From assembly GCF_005405085.1 (NCBI RefSeq), contig NZ_BJDJ01000001.1:62001-126000 (forward strand): a DNA stretch of 64,000 nucleotides, in the 5' to 3' direction. This document shows, in pieces, positions 32,874 to 41,578 of this stretch (position 1 is the stretch's first letter; each line of letters begins with the position of its first letter). The DNA comes from Lactiplantibacillus daowaiensis (GTDB lineage Bacteria > Bacillota > Bacilli > Lactobacillales > Lactobacillaceae). The translations under genes were made by a program, and so were the position numbers. The notes below the pieces were generated by a model that ran no database searches, was not told the origin of the DNA, and was given only the letters and a program-made list of their open reading frames with translations.

Positions 32874-34313
32874 TTATTTAGTTGTTGGTTGGCGCTGCAA
32901 CAAGCGTACACCAGTAATCACCGTCGCAATCAAACAGATGACCAATGACACGATAAAGGCCACGCGCATCCCGGCAATAAAAATTTCCGGATGTGCTGGC
33001 AAATAAGACGTGACTTTATAGCCTGCGGTGTGACTCATCGCATCAAAGAGGACCGTCGTCGCCGCTGAAATCCCGATGACCATGCCAAGTTCACGTGCTA
33101 ACGCATTAATACCGCCCGCAACCCCGAGGTCTTTAACCTCAACTGAACTCATCACGATCGAATTATTTGGTGCTTGAAAAATCCCATTACCAAGCCCGAC
33201 CAAGCCGATAAAGAACATGAAGAACCATAATGGTGTCGTTAAATTCGAGACCATGTAACCAATCTGACTGATCGAGATGATCACTAAACCGATAAACGTC
33301 AACAGTTCTGGCCCAATCTTATCTGAAATCGCCCCCGCAATCGGAGCCACGATAACTTGCACGATGGGGAACGTCATTAAGGCATACCCCGCATAGTTGG
33401 CCGCCAACCCCCGCGCATTTTCTAAATAAAATGGTGAAATCACATTAAAGAAGAAGTTCGCCACAAAAATTAAAAACGCACACAAAATACTAATTGAAAA
33501 CCGGGCATTCTTGAAAAGTTGTAACGCCAAGATTGGATGATCAAGGCGCAATTCTAACATCACAAAAGCAACCAAGGCCACTAATGCGACCGCAAATAAA
33601 GCTAGAATCGCCGGCTTAGCAAAGCCGATTTCTTGACCAATAAAAATGCCGGCAAATAAGGTGACCATCACAACCGCAAACAAACTCGCACCTGCTTTAT
33701 CGATTGGCGAGTCGTTGGTCGTAATATCCTTTGGCAAAATCAATTGTCCCAAAATCATGGCAATGATCCCAACCGGGACGTTGATCCAGAAAATATAGCC
33801 CCAACTTAAATGCGCTAAAATCAAGCCACCAATACCTGGACCAGCGATACTGCCTAACGCCACAAAGGAGCCAATCATCCCCAAGGCCCGGCCTCGTTCT
33901 TGGAAGGGAAAGACTTCGGTAATAATCCCATTATTCGTGCTCATCGTCATGGCAGCCCCAACAGCTTGAATGACCCGCGCACCGAGTAACATCGCTAAGC
34001 CTGAATTAAACCCACAGAGCAAAGACCCAATCGTAAATAAAATCGAGCCAATTTTAAAAATCCGAATCTTACCGTATTTATCGCCTAACTTACCAAATAA
34101 TAACAATAGCGCACAAATAATAATCAAATAGATTGAGACGACCCATTCGGCCTGATTCATCGGAATCGATAAATCTTTACTCATCACTGGTAAAGCGATG
34201 TTAACGATACTGCCGTCAAGCGTCGACATAAACGTAAATAGACACACCGCGACTAAGATCCACCAGCGGTGTTTTTGGATTTGCGGATCAGCCGCAAAAG
34301 ATGGTTGTTTCAT
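32874..34313 (-). CDS. DHA2-family (14-helix) MFS drug exporter
   Basis: About 479 residues from the ATG at 34313, which has AGGAAG ten bases upstream and begins just after the PadR stop (the frame opens earlier, at 34418, inside that gene). Fourteen helices; motifs TLDGSIVNIALPVMSKDL, the LGKLGDKYGKIRIF loop A, and GPGIGGLI of motif C are those of EmrB/QacA-like proton antiporters. With the PadR gene directly upstream on the same transcript, it is a typical regulator-pump operon. Confidence 0.92.
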   Translation of the reverse strand: MKQPSFAADPQIQKHRWWILVAVCLFTFMSTLDGSIVNIALPVMSKDLSIPMNQAEWVVSIYLIIICALLLLFGKLGDKYGKIRIFKIGSILFTIGSLLCGFNSGLAMLLGARVIQAVGAAMTMSTNNGIITEVFPFQERGRALGMIGSFVALGSIAGPGIGGLILAHLSWGYIFWINVPVGIIAMILGQLILPKDITTNDSPIDKAGASLFAVVMVTLFAGIFIGQEIGFAKPAILALFAVALVALVAFVMLELRLDHPILALQLFKNARFSISILCAFLIFVANFFFNVISPFYLENARGLAANYAGYALMTFPIVQVIVAPIAGAISDKIGPELLTFIGLVIISISQIGYMVSNLTTPLWFFMFFIGLVGLGNGIFQAPNNSIVMSSVEVKDLGVAGGINALARELGMVIGISAATTVLFDAMSHTAGYKVTSYLPAHPEIFIAGMRVAFIVSLVICLIATVITGVRLLQRQPTTK

Positions 34314-34317
34314 AAAC

Positions 34318-34863
34318 TTACTGCTTCCTCTCTTTTTGAACAGTTTGTCGCAAAGCGGCAACCCAATCAGCTTGGGCTTGCGCCCGTACCTGCTGTAATT
34401 GATTGACCAATAAAGCATCGTGAATATCTTCGGCCAACATATGTGGATTGACTGCCAGTTGTTCGCGTTGCACAGCTAACCGTGTCAGTTGTCCCAATGC
34501 AAATTGATGATAATCTTGCAAGATGGTCGCCTGCTGATCAGCTGTGAATAGATGCAAAAAATTGAGTTTCATTTGAAACGTCAACTGGGTCTGCTTATTT
34601 AGCGCTACCGGTGCTAAGCCAATCGTCATAAACCGCTGGCGACCGGCTGGGGTGATCGTCGCGACTTTTTGTGGGCGCTTCGTCTCACCAGGCTCAAACG
34701 CCAAGGTCAACAATGACGCGGCAGCTAATTTGTCTAACAATGGATATAACGCACCAAAACTGATTGTGAGTTCCTGACCGACAACGGTCGTTAGTGCTTT
34801 ACGTAACTGATAGCCAGTCATCGGATGATCCATCAACTGGCCTAAAATGAATAATTCGTACAT
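34318..34863 (-). CDS. PadR family transcriptional regulator
   Basis: About 181 residues: PadR winged HTH (YELFILGQLMDHPMTGYQLRKAL, FGALYPLLDKLAAASLL) plus the long C-terminal helical dimerisation part (Vir-like). The ATG at 34863 has TTAGGTGG six bases upstream; the GTG at 34872 lies in that site. First gene of the regulator-pump operon; it would repress until a drug-like ligand binds. Confidence 0.92.
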   Translation of the reverse strand: MYELFILGQLMDHPMTGYQLRKALTTVVGQELTISFGALYPLLDKLAAASLLTLAFEPGETKRPQKVATITPAGRQRFMTIGLAPVALNKQTQLTFQMKLNFLHLFTADQQATILQDYHQFALGQLTRLAVQREQLAVNPHMLAEDIHDALLVNQLQQVRAQAQADWVAALRQTVQKERKQ

Positions 34864-34897
34864 ATTTACCACCTAACTTTTAGTGCTTAACTAGTAT

Positions 34898-34916
34898 ATG
34901 TATCTTTTAGATATAT
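34898..34916. promoter_or_regulatory. Probable PadR operator
   Basis: ATGTATCTTTTAGATATAT, an imperfect palindrome centred on TATCT-TTT-AGATA, 35 bases upstream of padR and in the same position relative to the divergent gene. Confidence 0.6.
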
Positions 34917-35002
34917 TGCAAGCAAAAATGCTAACTAAAATCGCCGCGTCGTTTCCGAAACGTGCTATCATGGAACGATACAACACAAAGGGGGTTAGAC
35001 CG

Positions 35003-36169
35003 ATGAGTTCAATTATAGAAGACTTACAGCTGGCACAACGCCAAGCAAATCTCATCAATCTTTATCAAGCCGATAGTGAGGTCGTCTACACCGGCTATAT
35101 CGATAGTCTGGCACCCGATGGCGTCGTTGTGAACACTTACGACGACGCGGGCTTGCAAGACGGCGCGGTCTTCATGCGCTACCGGGTGATCGATGAAGTT
35201 GAGACCATGAGTGAAGATTTAGACAACATGGCTTTTCGCATCGCCAATGCTGACCAGGCCGGCTTAAGCACCGTGCCGCAAACACCAGCACACTTTAATG
35301 CCCAACAAGCCGAGTTGACTCAGATTTTAGCCAACGCTTTAACGACCAAGCAAGTGATTTTACTAGTACTTGCTGACAGTGATAACTATTTAGAAGGTCA
35401 AGTCCAGTCATTAATGGAAGACCAATTCACGTTTCAAGCCTTTGACAAATTCAACTACAAAAATCATGCCAGCCAAACGATTGATAATGACGCCGTCGGT
35501 ATTATCGAATTTCGCGGCAACGAATTAATGTTAGAAAGCGCCTATGTCAAAACTGACTTCACCCATCAAGATGCCATCAAAGCGACTGGCAAACGGGCTA
35601 TCAATGATACTTTGACCCACGCTCAGGCCCAACAACAACTCGTTGCGATTGATTCGGCCGATGGTTCCGGGATGTTTTTCGTTGGTTTTGTGAATACGTT
35701 AAACGCTGACAGTGTCATCATTAATTTAGTTGATATGACTGGGCAATTTGGTGGCTACACGTTATGTCGCCGATCATTAATTGAATCGGTCACGATTCAA
35801 TCTGACTACTTACAAACCATGCGCGGCTTCATTGAACTGAACCGCCAATACGAACTAAACGTGCAACCCGTCTTAAACGACGAACGGCTCTTTGATGGCA
35901 CAACTGATTTATTTGAAAGTTTGATTCGCCAAGCTGGTAACTTTAATACGTTACTACACCTAACAACTAGTAATGCGCTATTACCCGCAATGACTGGCTA
36001 TCCAGGTTCCTTGACGAATGGCCATTTCATCTTTTATAACGTTGAAGATGACAACCAAATTAATCGAGTCGGCACGTTAGTCGAACTCAATCAAGTCGTT
36101 GAATTATCTTTTGGCTATATGGATGCTTATTTATTAGAAAAACGTCTTAAAGATACTGGTAATTTATAG
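35003..36169 (+). CDS. Hypothetical cytoplasmic protein
   Basis: 388 residues from ATG 35003 (AAAGGGGG nine bases upstream; the open frame starts earlier at 34898 inside the PadR operator). Acidic, no membrane segment or signal peptide. The sequence has three similar beta-rich units (YTGYIDSLAPDGVVVNTYDDAG, LEGQVQSLMEDQFTFQAFDKF, FVGFVNTLNADSVIINLVDMTG), i.e. internal repeats of about 120 residues, each perhaps an SH3- or LSM-like barrel. I recognise no named family. Confidence 0.72.
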   Translation: MSSIIEDLQLAQRQANLINLYQADSEVVYTGYIDSLAPDGVVVNTYDDAGLQDGAVFMRYRVIDEVETMSEDLDNMAFRIANADQAGLSTVPQTPAHFNAQQAELTQILANALTTKQVILLVLADSDNYLEGQVQSLMEDQFTFQAFDKFNYKNHASQTIDNDAVGIIEFRGNELMLESAYVKTDFTHQDAIKATGKRAINDTLTHAQAQQQLVAIDSADGSGMFFVGFVNTLNADSVIINLVDMTGQFGGYTLCRRSLIESVTIQSDYLQTMRGFIELNRQYELNVQPVLNDERLFDGTTDLFESLIRQAGNFNTLLHLTTSNALLPAMTGYPGSLTNGHFIFYNVEDDNQINRVGTLVELNQVVELSFGYMDAYLLEKRLKDTGNL

Positions 36170-36178
36170 CCCTGACCA

Positions 36179-36223
36179 AAAAGAGGTCCTCACTCACTGA
36201 AAATGAGTTAGGACCTCTTTTTT
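36179..36223 (+). terminator. Intrinsic terminator of hypothetical gene
   Basis: AAAGAGGTCCT / AGGACCTCTTTTTT with an inner imperfect stem. Confidence 0.88.
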
Positions 36224-36301
36224 GCTTTTCATAAAGTTGATAACTGCCGCAGTTGGCTACAAACAACCTTTTAACGGTCACCATTAAACTCATCCCATCA
36301 T

Positions 36302-36343
36302 AAAGAAACCACCTGCTCAATTAACGAGCAGGTGGTTTCTTTT
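36302..36343 (-). terminator. Terminator
   Basis: AAAGAAACCACCTGCTC / GAGCAGGTGGTTTCTTTT, 17-bp stem; serves the minus-strand 83-residue gene, with T-rich tails on both strands. Confidence 0.88.
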
Positions 36344-36351
36344 AGACTAAC

Positions 36352-36603
36352 TTATTTTTTATCTTGATCGTACCGTTTTTCAACGTGATAGGTTTTACTG
36401 TCAGTTTGAGCTTGTTCCGTGGGAATGAGATCATCCGCATAAAAAATCGAATAACCATGATCCTCGTTTAGCGGTTTGGCAATTAAAATGCCCCGCTTAC
36501 GACCTTGACGGGCATTATAAATATCCGCACTCCGGAGCGCTTCATTATAATCGTGGGATTCCGAAATGGCATCACCCGGATTGAATAAGACGTTTTCATC
36601 CAT
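36352..36603 (-). CDS. Small acidic hypothetical protein, 83 residues
   Basis: Soluble, charged, no membrane segment. RBS AAAGGATG about 11 bases before the ATG. Begins MDENVLFNPGDAISES and has a central RQGRKRGILIAKPLN segment. No family recognised. It lies downstream of the dipeptidase on the same strand with 60 bases between; its own terminator follows. Confidence 0.68.
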   Translation of the reverse strand: MDENVLFNPGDAISESHDYNEALRSADIYNARQGRKRGILIAKPLNEDHGYSIFYADDLIPTEQAQTDSKTYHVEKRYDQDKK

Positions 36604-36665
36604 TGCTGATCACATCCTTTGGCTTGATAACTCTATTATACACACGTTACTAACAAACTAAAATT

Positions 36666-38078
36666 TTAAAGATTGATGTCTACATTATAAGTCAGCTTCG
36701 ATAACGTTAACCCTTTGGTAATCAAGCGACCAATCAAGTTTTCAGCCTTGTCACGCATATCGGCGACCATCGCTTTGTCTTGTGTCGTCAAATAAGCCGT
36801 CAATTCATCGCCAGTCAATTTCGCCGCTTCGGCATCCGTCTTAGCCACAAATTGTGCTAATTCAATTCGACATTCCTTCAAGTAATCAATGTCGTCTCGC
36901 ACGAAATCAGCATAATGTGATTCCACGATCATCGACAAAGTCCGGTATAACCAATAGGCACTCTTGCGGTCATACGTTAATGGCGTGTTGGCGAAACTAG
37001 GATCCGTTTCAGAAACATTGGCATGGAATGGCAAGAATGGTGCAAAGGCGGGCATCCCAAAGGTCATCCACATAATGGCACTTTGTTCAGCGGGCACATC
37101 GTTACGAATTTGCATCACGTGTGAGTTTTGGGTCCGGTTCATGGCAATTGGCCGGAACTTCTTGGCTTCAGGTGAATCCGTGAATGGATCATACTTAGTT
37201 TCGTTGTAGTGTGACCCTAAAACATATTCAACATCTGCGACTGAAATCTTTTTAGCCGCATGACAAATGAATGGGAGTTCACTTGATTGGGGATCTTGTT
37301 CGATTTCAGGATTGAAATAACGTTGGCCATACCAAACCCGTGGGGTATTGTAATGACGGTCTTTTTCGTTATCTGTCCCAAAGATGTGCCGGAAGTTAAA
37401 CCCTTCCTTATCAGGATTCAAATGATGTTCGCTAACAAATTCTTGAATGCCATCTGACCACATGAAGTTTTCAGGTTCATCGAAGTCGACCCATTGAATG
37501 GCCACTTGATTTGCGGCAACAGCATACGCATCGTCTGGAATCCGTTGGGCAACCCAATGATGACCAGTGACGATTTCCATATACCAAACGTCATCTTTAT
37601 CATTGAACAACACCCCATTACCTTCAGGCGAACCATACTTGGCAATCAGGTTACCTAAATATTCGACCCCACCACGGGCAGAATCAATAAAAGGTGTCAC
37701 CATGGTTGGTAAGGAATCTTCCGCTAATCCGTTCTTGACGAATGGATCAAAAGTCAATGTATGTTCATTACCATAGACACTTTCCGTTGAAGAAACACCG
37801 ACGTTCTTTTCGTTAAAGCCGTTTTCTTCAAAGACCCCTTTTTCAGCAACTTCAATATTAGGAACCGCTTGATAGCGATAGCCATCAGCTGGCAATGGCG
37901 CCGTAAAGCCATTCTTACCAGAAGTTAACGTTTCGTGCCGGCCGTGAACGGCTGGGTGCACGATAAATTTTTGTGGGGTAATTGGCATAAAGGTATCATC
38001 GTTACGGGCAATGATCGTCGAACCATCAACCGTCGCCTTTTTACCAACTAAAATGGTGGTACAAGCTTGTTCGTACAT
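36666..38078 (-). CDS. pepD: C69-family dipeptidase (PepD)
   Basis: 470 residues of the Ntn-hydrolase C69 family: the N-terminal ACTTILVGKKATVDGSTIIARNDD places the catalytic Cys at residue 6, exposed after removal of a short leader; NARGGVEYLG-like SARGGVEYLG and AANQVAIQ segments are conserved. It hydrolyses dipeptides in the cytoplasm of lactobacilli. RBS GAGGAG precedes the ATG by 9 bases. L. plantarum is known to carry several pepD paralogs; which one this is cannot be said. A 14-bp palindrome lies by its promoter. Confidence 0.92.
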   Translation of the reverse strand: MYEQACTTILVGKKATVDGSTIIARNDDTFMPITPQKFIVHPAVHGRHETLTSGKNGFTAPLPADGYRYQAVPNIEVAEKGVFEENGFNEKNVGVSSTESVYGNEHTLTFDPFVKNGLAEDSLPTMVTPFIDSARGGVEYLGNLIAKYGSPEGNGVLFNDKDDVWYMEIVTGHHWVAQRIPDDAYAVAANQVAIQWVDFDEPENFMWSDGIQEFVSEHHLNPDKEGFNFRHIFGTDNEKDRHYNTPRVWYGQRYFNPEIEQDPQSSELPFICHAAKKISVADVEYVLGSHYNETKYDPFTDSPEAKKFRPIAMNRTQNSHVMQIRNDVPAEQSAIMWMTFGMPAFAPFLPFHANVSETDPSFANTPLTYDRKSAYWLYRTLSMIVESHYADFVRDDIDYLKECRIELAQFVAKTDAEAAKLTGDELTAYLTTQDKAMVADMRDKAENLIGRLITKGLTLSKLTYNVDINL

Positions 38079-38323
38079 GCAAACAACTCCTCGATTTAAG
38101 TTTATGAATCCGTTTTACATTCTTAATTTTACACTGTCTAAAGGAAAATACTACCGTGGGTCCACGGCTAAACTCGAATTCTTACGTAATTTTAATCGCT
38201 TAGCGGTGGCTATTTCACGACTAAACCTTTAACCAGCGCATCAGTTTAGTCCCGTTCCATTAATTTCTTTAATGAATTATTCTTATTTTTAAAAAATCAT
38301 CGCCACACTTTCTTCACAATTCG
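38079..38323. other. Upstream region of pepD
   Basis: No gene. On the minus strand TAGACA, 17 bases, TAAAAC (about 38112-38140) may be the pepD promoter, with a palindrome just upstream. A GACTAAAC/GTTTAGTC pair of arms (about 38217-38251) has no T-run. Confidence 0.55.
38154..38167. promoter_or_regulatory. 14-bp palindrome upstream of pepD promoter
   Basis: CCGTGGGTCCACGG, a perfect palindrome (CCGTGG-GT-CCACGG) placed just upstream of the presumed -35 of pepD; possible operator. Confidence 0.4.
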
Positions 38324-38333
38324 TTGTTATGAT
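38324..38333 (+). promoter_or_regulatory. Extended -10 promoter of the candidate sRNA
   Basis: TTGTTATGAT: TG, one base, TATGAT. There is no good -35, as allowed for extended -10 promoters. The start would be near 38340, right before the first hairpin. Confidence 0.55.
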
Positions 38334-38339
38334 TTACTC

Positions 38340-38576
38340 ATAGCAATTAAGGATTCCCCTCCAAGATTGCTACTATAACAATTAACATTCTTTTCATTTA
38401 CTCCTCCAAAGTAATGAAATCCGTCAAAGCCAATAACTTTGACAAGCTTAATGAGCGGCATGTGAACGTCCCCCCGCTTATATGAATAAACGCTCATTAA
38501 GTTCTCAACATACGCCTCCCCAGCGTATGTTGACCTACTCCTTTTGACCTTCGTATTCCCGTACGAAGGTTTTTCG
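38340..38576 (+). ncRNA. Candidate multi-hairpin sRNA with C-rich anti-SD loops
   Basis: Six successive hairpins on the plus strand. H1 TAGCAAT/ATTGCTA (38341-38372), loop with CCCCTCC. H2 TTTCATT-ACT/AGTAATGAAA (38392-38419), loop CCTCCAA. H3 GTCAAAG/CTTTGAC (38423-38443). H4 CTTAATGAGCG/CGCTCATTAAG (38447-38501), loop with CCCCCC. H5 CAACATACGC/GCGTATGTTG (38506-38532), loop CTCCCCA. H6 ACCTTCGTA/TACGAAGGT (38547-38570), loop TTCCCG, followed by T4. C-rich loops complementary to ribosome binding sites are the mark of Gram-positive regulatory RNAs such as the staphylococcal Rsa family. Not coding in any frame. The T-run and promoter exist only on this strand. Function is inference. Confidence 0.65.
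38547..38574 (+). terminator. Terminator hairpin ending the candidate sRNA
   Basis: ACCTTCGTA, TTCCCG, TACGAAGGT, then TTTT. Confidence 0.75.
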
Positions 38577-38621
38577 TTTCCCCAAAAACTTTCATTTTGC
38601 CTAACGCTTTAGCGTAATAAT

Positions 38622-39389
38622 TCAAATACGACGTTTGGAAAAAAGCCACGCACCGACACCAACAAAAATGACTGCCCAGATCAATTTTCCCGCAGCTAAC
38701 TGACCTAACGTTAAATGCGTCACATCCTGATAATCTCGATTGGCATACTGTTCCTGTAAACACATCATGTTAAACGGGTTCCACCGGGTCAAAAAAGTGA
38801 CCGTTTTAAAGGTATTCAATACCAAGCTCGATAGCCCCTCACCCGAAAAGCACACGACAACACCGACTGAAATGGCAACAGCACTATTGTGACCGCTACT
38901 CGCCAACAAAAAGACCAACCCGATAATCATCAAACTGCCGTATAAATCCAACCCGGCATTGATACCGAGATTAGTCAACAACGATAACTGATGGTGATAA
39001 CGCGCCAAGACGTTGAGCCTCGGATTAAAAATCAACTGCAAGCCTAGTGTTACTAACACCGTCAGGATATGTAACAACAAACTATAGCTTAGAATCAATT
39101 CAAACTTAGTCAGGTAAACTTGCCAACGACTTTTAGCCTGCACCGCGAGTTGTTTGATCGTGCCATACTCGAATTCCATCGACACACAGCTCGCGGCAAC
39201 AACGATTAGCAACATCATCAACCATTGAAATCCCACGTATGCCGACGCCACATTAAACCGCTGGTCGCTCAACGTTGACTGGGTCGTGGTTATTGCAATG
39301 CCACTCATCAGTAGGATTAACAAAACGATACACCCCCAAGTACTCCGTTTTGCACGCAACTTCAAACATTCTAATCGCAATAACTTCAT
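38622..39389 (-). CDS. ABC-2 type transporter permease
   Basis: 255 residues, six helices with the typical ABC-2 layout (N-terminal helix near 18-38, an amphipathic region LAVQAKSRWQVYLTKF, then four more helices). Overlaps the ATPase gene by ATGA, so it is translationally coupled and forms one exporter with it. Cargo unknown; the divergent membrane-bound Xre regulator suggests response to an envelope or peptide signal. Confidence 0.85.
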   Translation of the reverse strand: MKLLRLECLKLRAKRSTWGCIVLLILLMSGIAITTTQSTLSDQRFNVASAYVGFQWLMMLLIVVAASCVSMEFEYGTIKQLAVQAKSRWQVYLTKFELILSYSLLLHILTVLVTLGLQLIFNPRLNVLARYHHQLSLLTNLGINAGLDLYGSLMIIGLVFLLASSGHNSAVAISVGVVVCFSGEGLSSLVLNTFKTVTFLTRWNPFNMMCLQEQYANRDYQDVTHLTLGQLAAGKLIWAVIFVGVGAWLFSKRRI

Positions 39390-40309
39390 TCAAGCTCACC
39401 CCTCACTGATTGTCCCAATTGGCGCAACAAGATCGTTTCTAAATCAACTGCTTGCTCACCAATATAGGTGAATTGAACCCCTTGCGCGATTAATCCCGCC
39501 AACAACGGGGTTAGAGACGTTACTCCCATAACCACTAGTCCGTCTGCTTGTTGAGAACAAGCATAATGATGCCGTTGCAACCAAGTGAGCGCTTGGGCAT
39601 CAGCCGTTGTCTGCAGTACTAACTTCTGCTGCTGATTTTGCTGCAAGTCTTGCATCGCTGTCTGCAAAACCACCCGGCCATGGTCGATCACCATGACCGT
39701 GTCGATGACTTTTTCTAACTCACTTAAAATATGACTAGAAATTAAAAAAGCCATCCCTTGCTGTGCCAATCGTTTCATCAAGTCCCGTAATAACTTAACC
39801 GATTGTGGGTCCAAGCCATTCATCGGTTCATCTAAAATAACCAGTTTAGGCTTGGTCACCAACGCCATTGCAATCCCCAGCTTCTGCCGCATCCCCAATG
39901 AATAATGCTTAACGGTCTGATGGATATAAGCCGACATTTGCAAGGCTGCAATGACCCACTTAAGCTGGCTTTCGTTTTTAGTCACTAGTTGTAACTGTTG
40001 CCACCCGGTTAAAAATGGATAAAGGGCGGGATTTTCAATCAAGGCACCAACATTGTCTGCCAACACGGCATGGTGTTGCGGCGTGACGCGTTCATTAAGC
40101 AGCGTAATGGTGCCTTGATTAACCTTTACCAGTCCTAACATGGCCTTCATAATCGTCGTTTTGCCAGCACCATTAGGCCCAATCACTCCCATGATTTGCC
40201 CGGCCTTCATTGAAAAATTGACATGCTTCAAAACCACATGTCGCCCATAATGTAATGTCACGTCTTGAACCATCACCAGTTTGGTTTGATCCGTTTTCAA
40301 TATTGTCAT
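39386..40309 (-). CDS. ABC transporter ATP-binding protein
   Basis: About 307 residues, BcrA-like. Walker A GPNGAGKTT, signature YSLGMRQKLGIAM, Walker B LVILDEPMNGLD, switch ISSHIL. The start is uncertain: AAAAGGGG touches the ATG at 40309, while a TTG at 40300 has ideal spacing; the frame is open to 40348. Partner of the permease directly downstream. Confidence 0.87.
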   Translation of the reverse strand: MTILKTDQTKLVMVQDVTLHYGRHVVLKHVNFSMKAGQIMGVIGPNGAGKTTIMKAMLGLVKVNQGTITLLNERVTPQHHAVLADNVGALIENPALYPFLTGWQQLQLVTKNESQLKWVIAALQMSAYIHQTVKHYSLGMRQKLGIAMALVTKPKLVILDEPMNGLDPQSVKLLRDLMKRLAQQGMAFLISSHILSELEKVIDTVMVIDHGRVVLQTAMQDLQQNQQQKLVLQTTADAQALTWLQRHHYACSQQADGLVVMGVTSLTPLLAGLIAQGVQFTYIGEQAVDLETILLRQLGQSVRGELE

Positions 40310-40454
40310 CCCCTTTTCACGACTAATTTCAGCATACACGCTTAACACTGGCTAAAACGGACTGCTAGAGATTATAGCTTGTCATTTTTCGGGCTTAATC
40401 TTATGCTAGAGAAGCTAGCAATCCTATTATCACAACGAAAACGAGGGATGATCT

Positions 40455-41024
40455 ATGAGTACCGTCACCTTAGGCGCAACTTTAAAACAACTTCGACAAC
40501 AACAACAATTGACCCAAACGACCCTTGCCGAGCAACTACACGTTTCACGTCAAACCATTTCGAGTTGGGAAACTAATCGAAATCAACCTGATTTAGAGAC
40601 GCTACAAACCTTGGCAACTTTCTATCAATGTTCTATTGATGACTTATTAACTGGTTCCCGCAAGCAACCCGCCGTAGCCGCGACACCGACCATCAATCAT
40701 TGGGCCTACCTGGCGTTGGCCATTTTAGTCGTTGAACGCGTCACGCAATTCTCCACAGCAGCGGGCTTTCTTTGGATCGACTTCATGCTAGCTTCACTAC
40801 TGGCCGTGGTAATTGGGACGACATTAAGTCAGCATCACAACGTTGCCCATCGTACCGCGATAACTTTACTAAGTTTTGCCAGTTGGGGCCTTCTGGCACT
40901 CGTTAGTGGCACGATTAATCTAGCATCAATGGGCTTTGGCTTAATGACGACTTGCCAAGTTTGTGGCTTGATCATCTTAGTCAAAACCGGTCTCAGTTAT
41001 CGTGCTTATCGAAAAACGCCTTAA
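40455..41024 (+). CDS. Xre-type HTH regulator with membrane domain
   Basis: 189 residues: HTH_3 domain (LGATLKQLRQQQQLTQTTLAEQLHVSRQTISSWETNRNQPD) then three to four hydrophobic helices (about 78-185). Such membrane-tethered Xre proteins are common beside lactic-acid-bacterial ABC transporters. RBS GAGGG seven bases before the ATG. Divergent from the ABC-2 operon, its likely target. Confidence 0.85.
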   Translation: MSTVTLGATLKQLRQQQQLTQTTLAEQLHVSRQTISSWETNRNQPDLETLQTLATFYQCSIDDLLTGSRKQPAVAATPTINHWAYLALAILVVERVTQFSTAAGFLWIDFMLASLLAVVIGTTLSQHHNVAHRTAITLLSFASWGLLALVSGTINLASMGFGLMTTCQVCGLIILVKTGLSYRAYRKTP

Positions 41025-41059
41025 TGCCTTAAAGTTTCGCAGTAGTTGCGAGTACACAA

Positions 41060-41092
41060 AAAGACGCGACCGATTCTTGTCAGGCGCGTCTT
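41060..41092. terminator. Terminator
   Basis: AAGACGCG / CGCGTCTT arms between convergent genes; loose loop, short T-tract. Confidence 0.65.
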
Positions 41093-41121
41093 AATTTGAT
41101 TTATTTTAATTACGACCGGTT

Positions 41122-41472
41122 TTAGCGGGTACGGGTCAACCGGTCCCATTTACCTAAATAGCCCAAATGATACAGATGTTGATGTTGATACTTCACCATC
41201 GCTGGATCTGAACTGCGATTTTCTAACGCGAACCAGCCTTTGCGATTATAACGACGCACCGTCATTTTCAACGTATGGGCCTGTTTACCCCGACCCTGCG
41301 TTAAATAAGCTACTTTGCCTTTAAGCTGAATCTTCAACATATCATGATGATAACGCTTGACCCAAGTGCCACGTGCCGCCACTGGCAAAGTGGCCTTTTT
41401 AGCTTGGACTGGCGTGACCAAGACCGCCAATATCAACATGAACCCCAATAGACTTAGCCCAATCTTTTTCAT
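41122..41472 (-). CDS. Small secreted protein
   Basis: 116 residues with a classical signal peptide (MKKIGLSLLGFMLILAVLVTPVQA) and a basic mature part (GTWVKRYHHDMLKIQLKGKVAYLTQGRGKQAHTLKMTVRRYN) that looks like a small beta-sheet domain with ending LGKWDRLTRTR. No anchor. No family recognised. Similar GxW/KY small secreted proteins are numerous in plantarum-group genomes. Confidence 0.75.
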   Translation of the reverse strand: MKKIGLSLLGFMLILAVLVTPVQAKKATLPVAARGTWVKRYHHDMLKIQLKGKVAYLTQGRGKQAHTLKMTVRRYNRKGWFALENRSSDPAMVKYQHQHLYHLGYLGKWDRLTRTR

Positions 41473-41578
41473 TTTTATCCCCTCCAGTGATGATTATACC
41501 TAAAAATCGGCCGGTGCTAAATGCGCCCAATAAAAAAGCGTCTCCACACCAGTCCTGATGCGAAAACGTCAATACAAT

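Noticed and set aside
38011-38232. 73-codon plus-strand frame across the pepD start
   Set aside because: Overlaps the pepD coding start and its control region, no binding site.
38340-38576. Riboswitch for the ABC-2 operon
   Set aside because: The hairpins lie downstream of that minus-strand operon, not in its leader, and the terminator points away from it.
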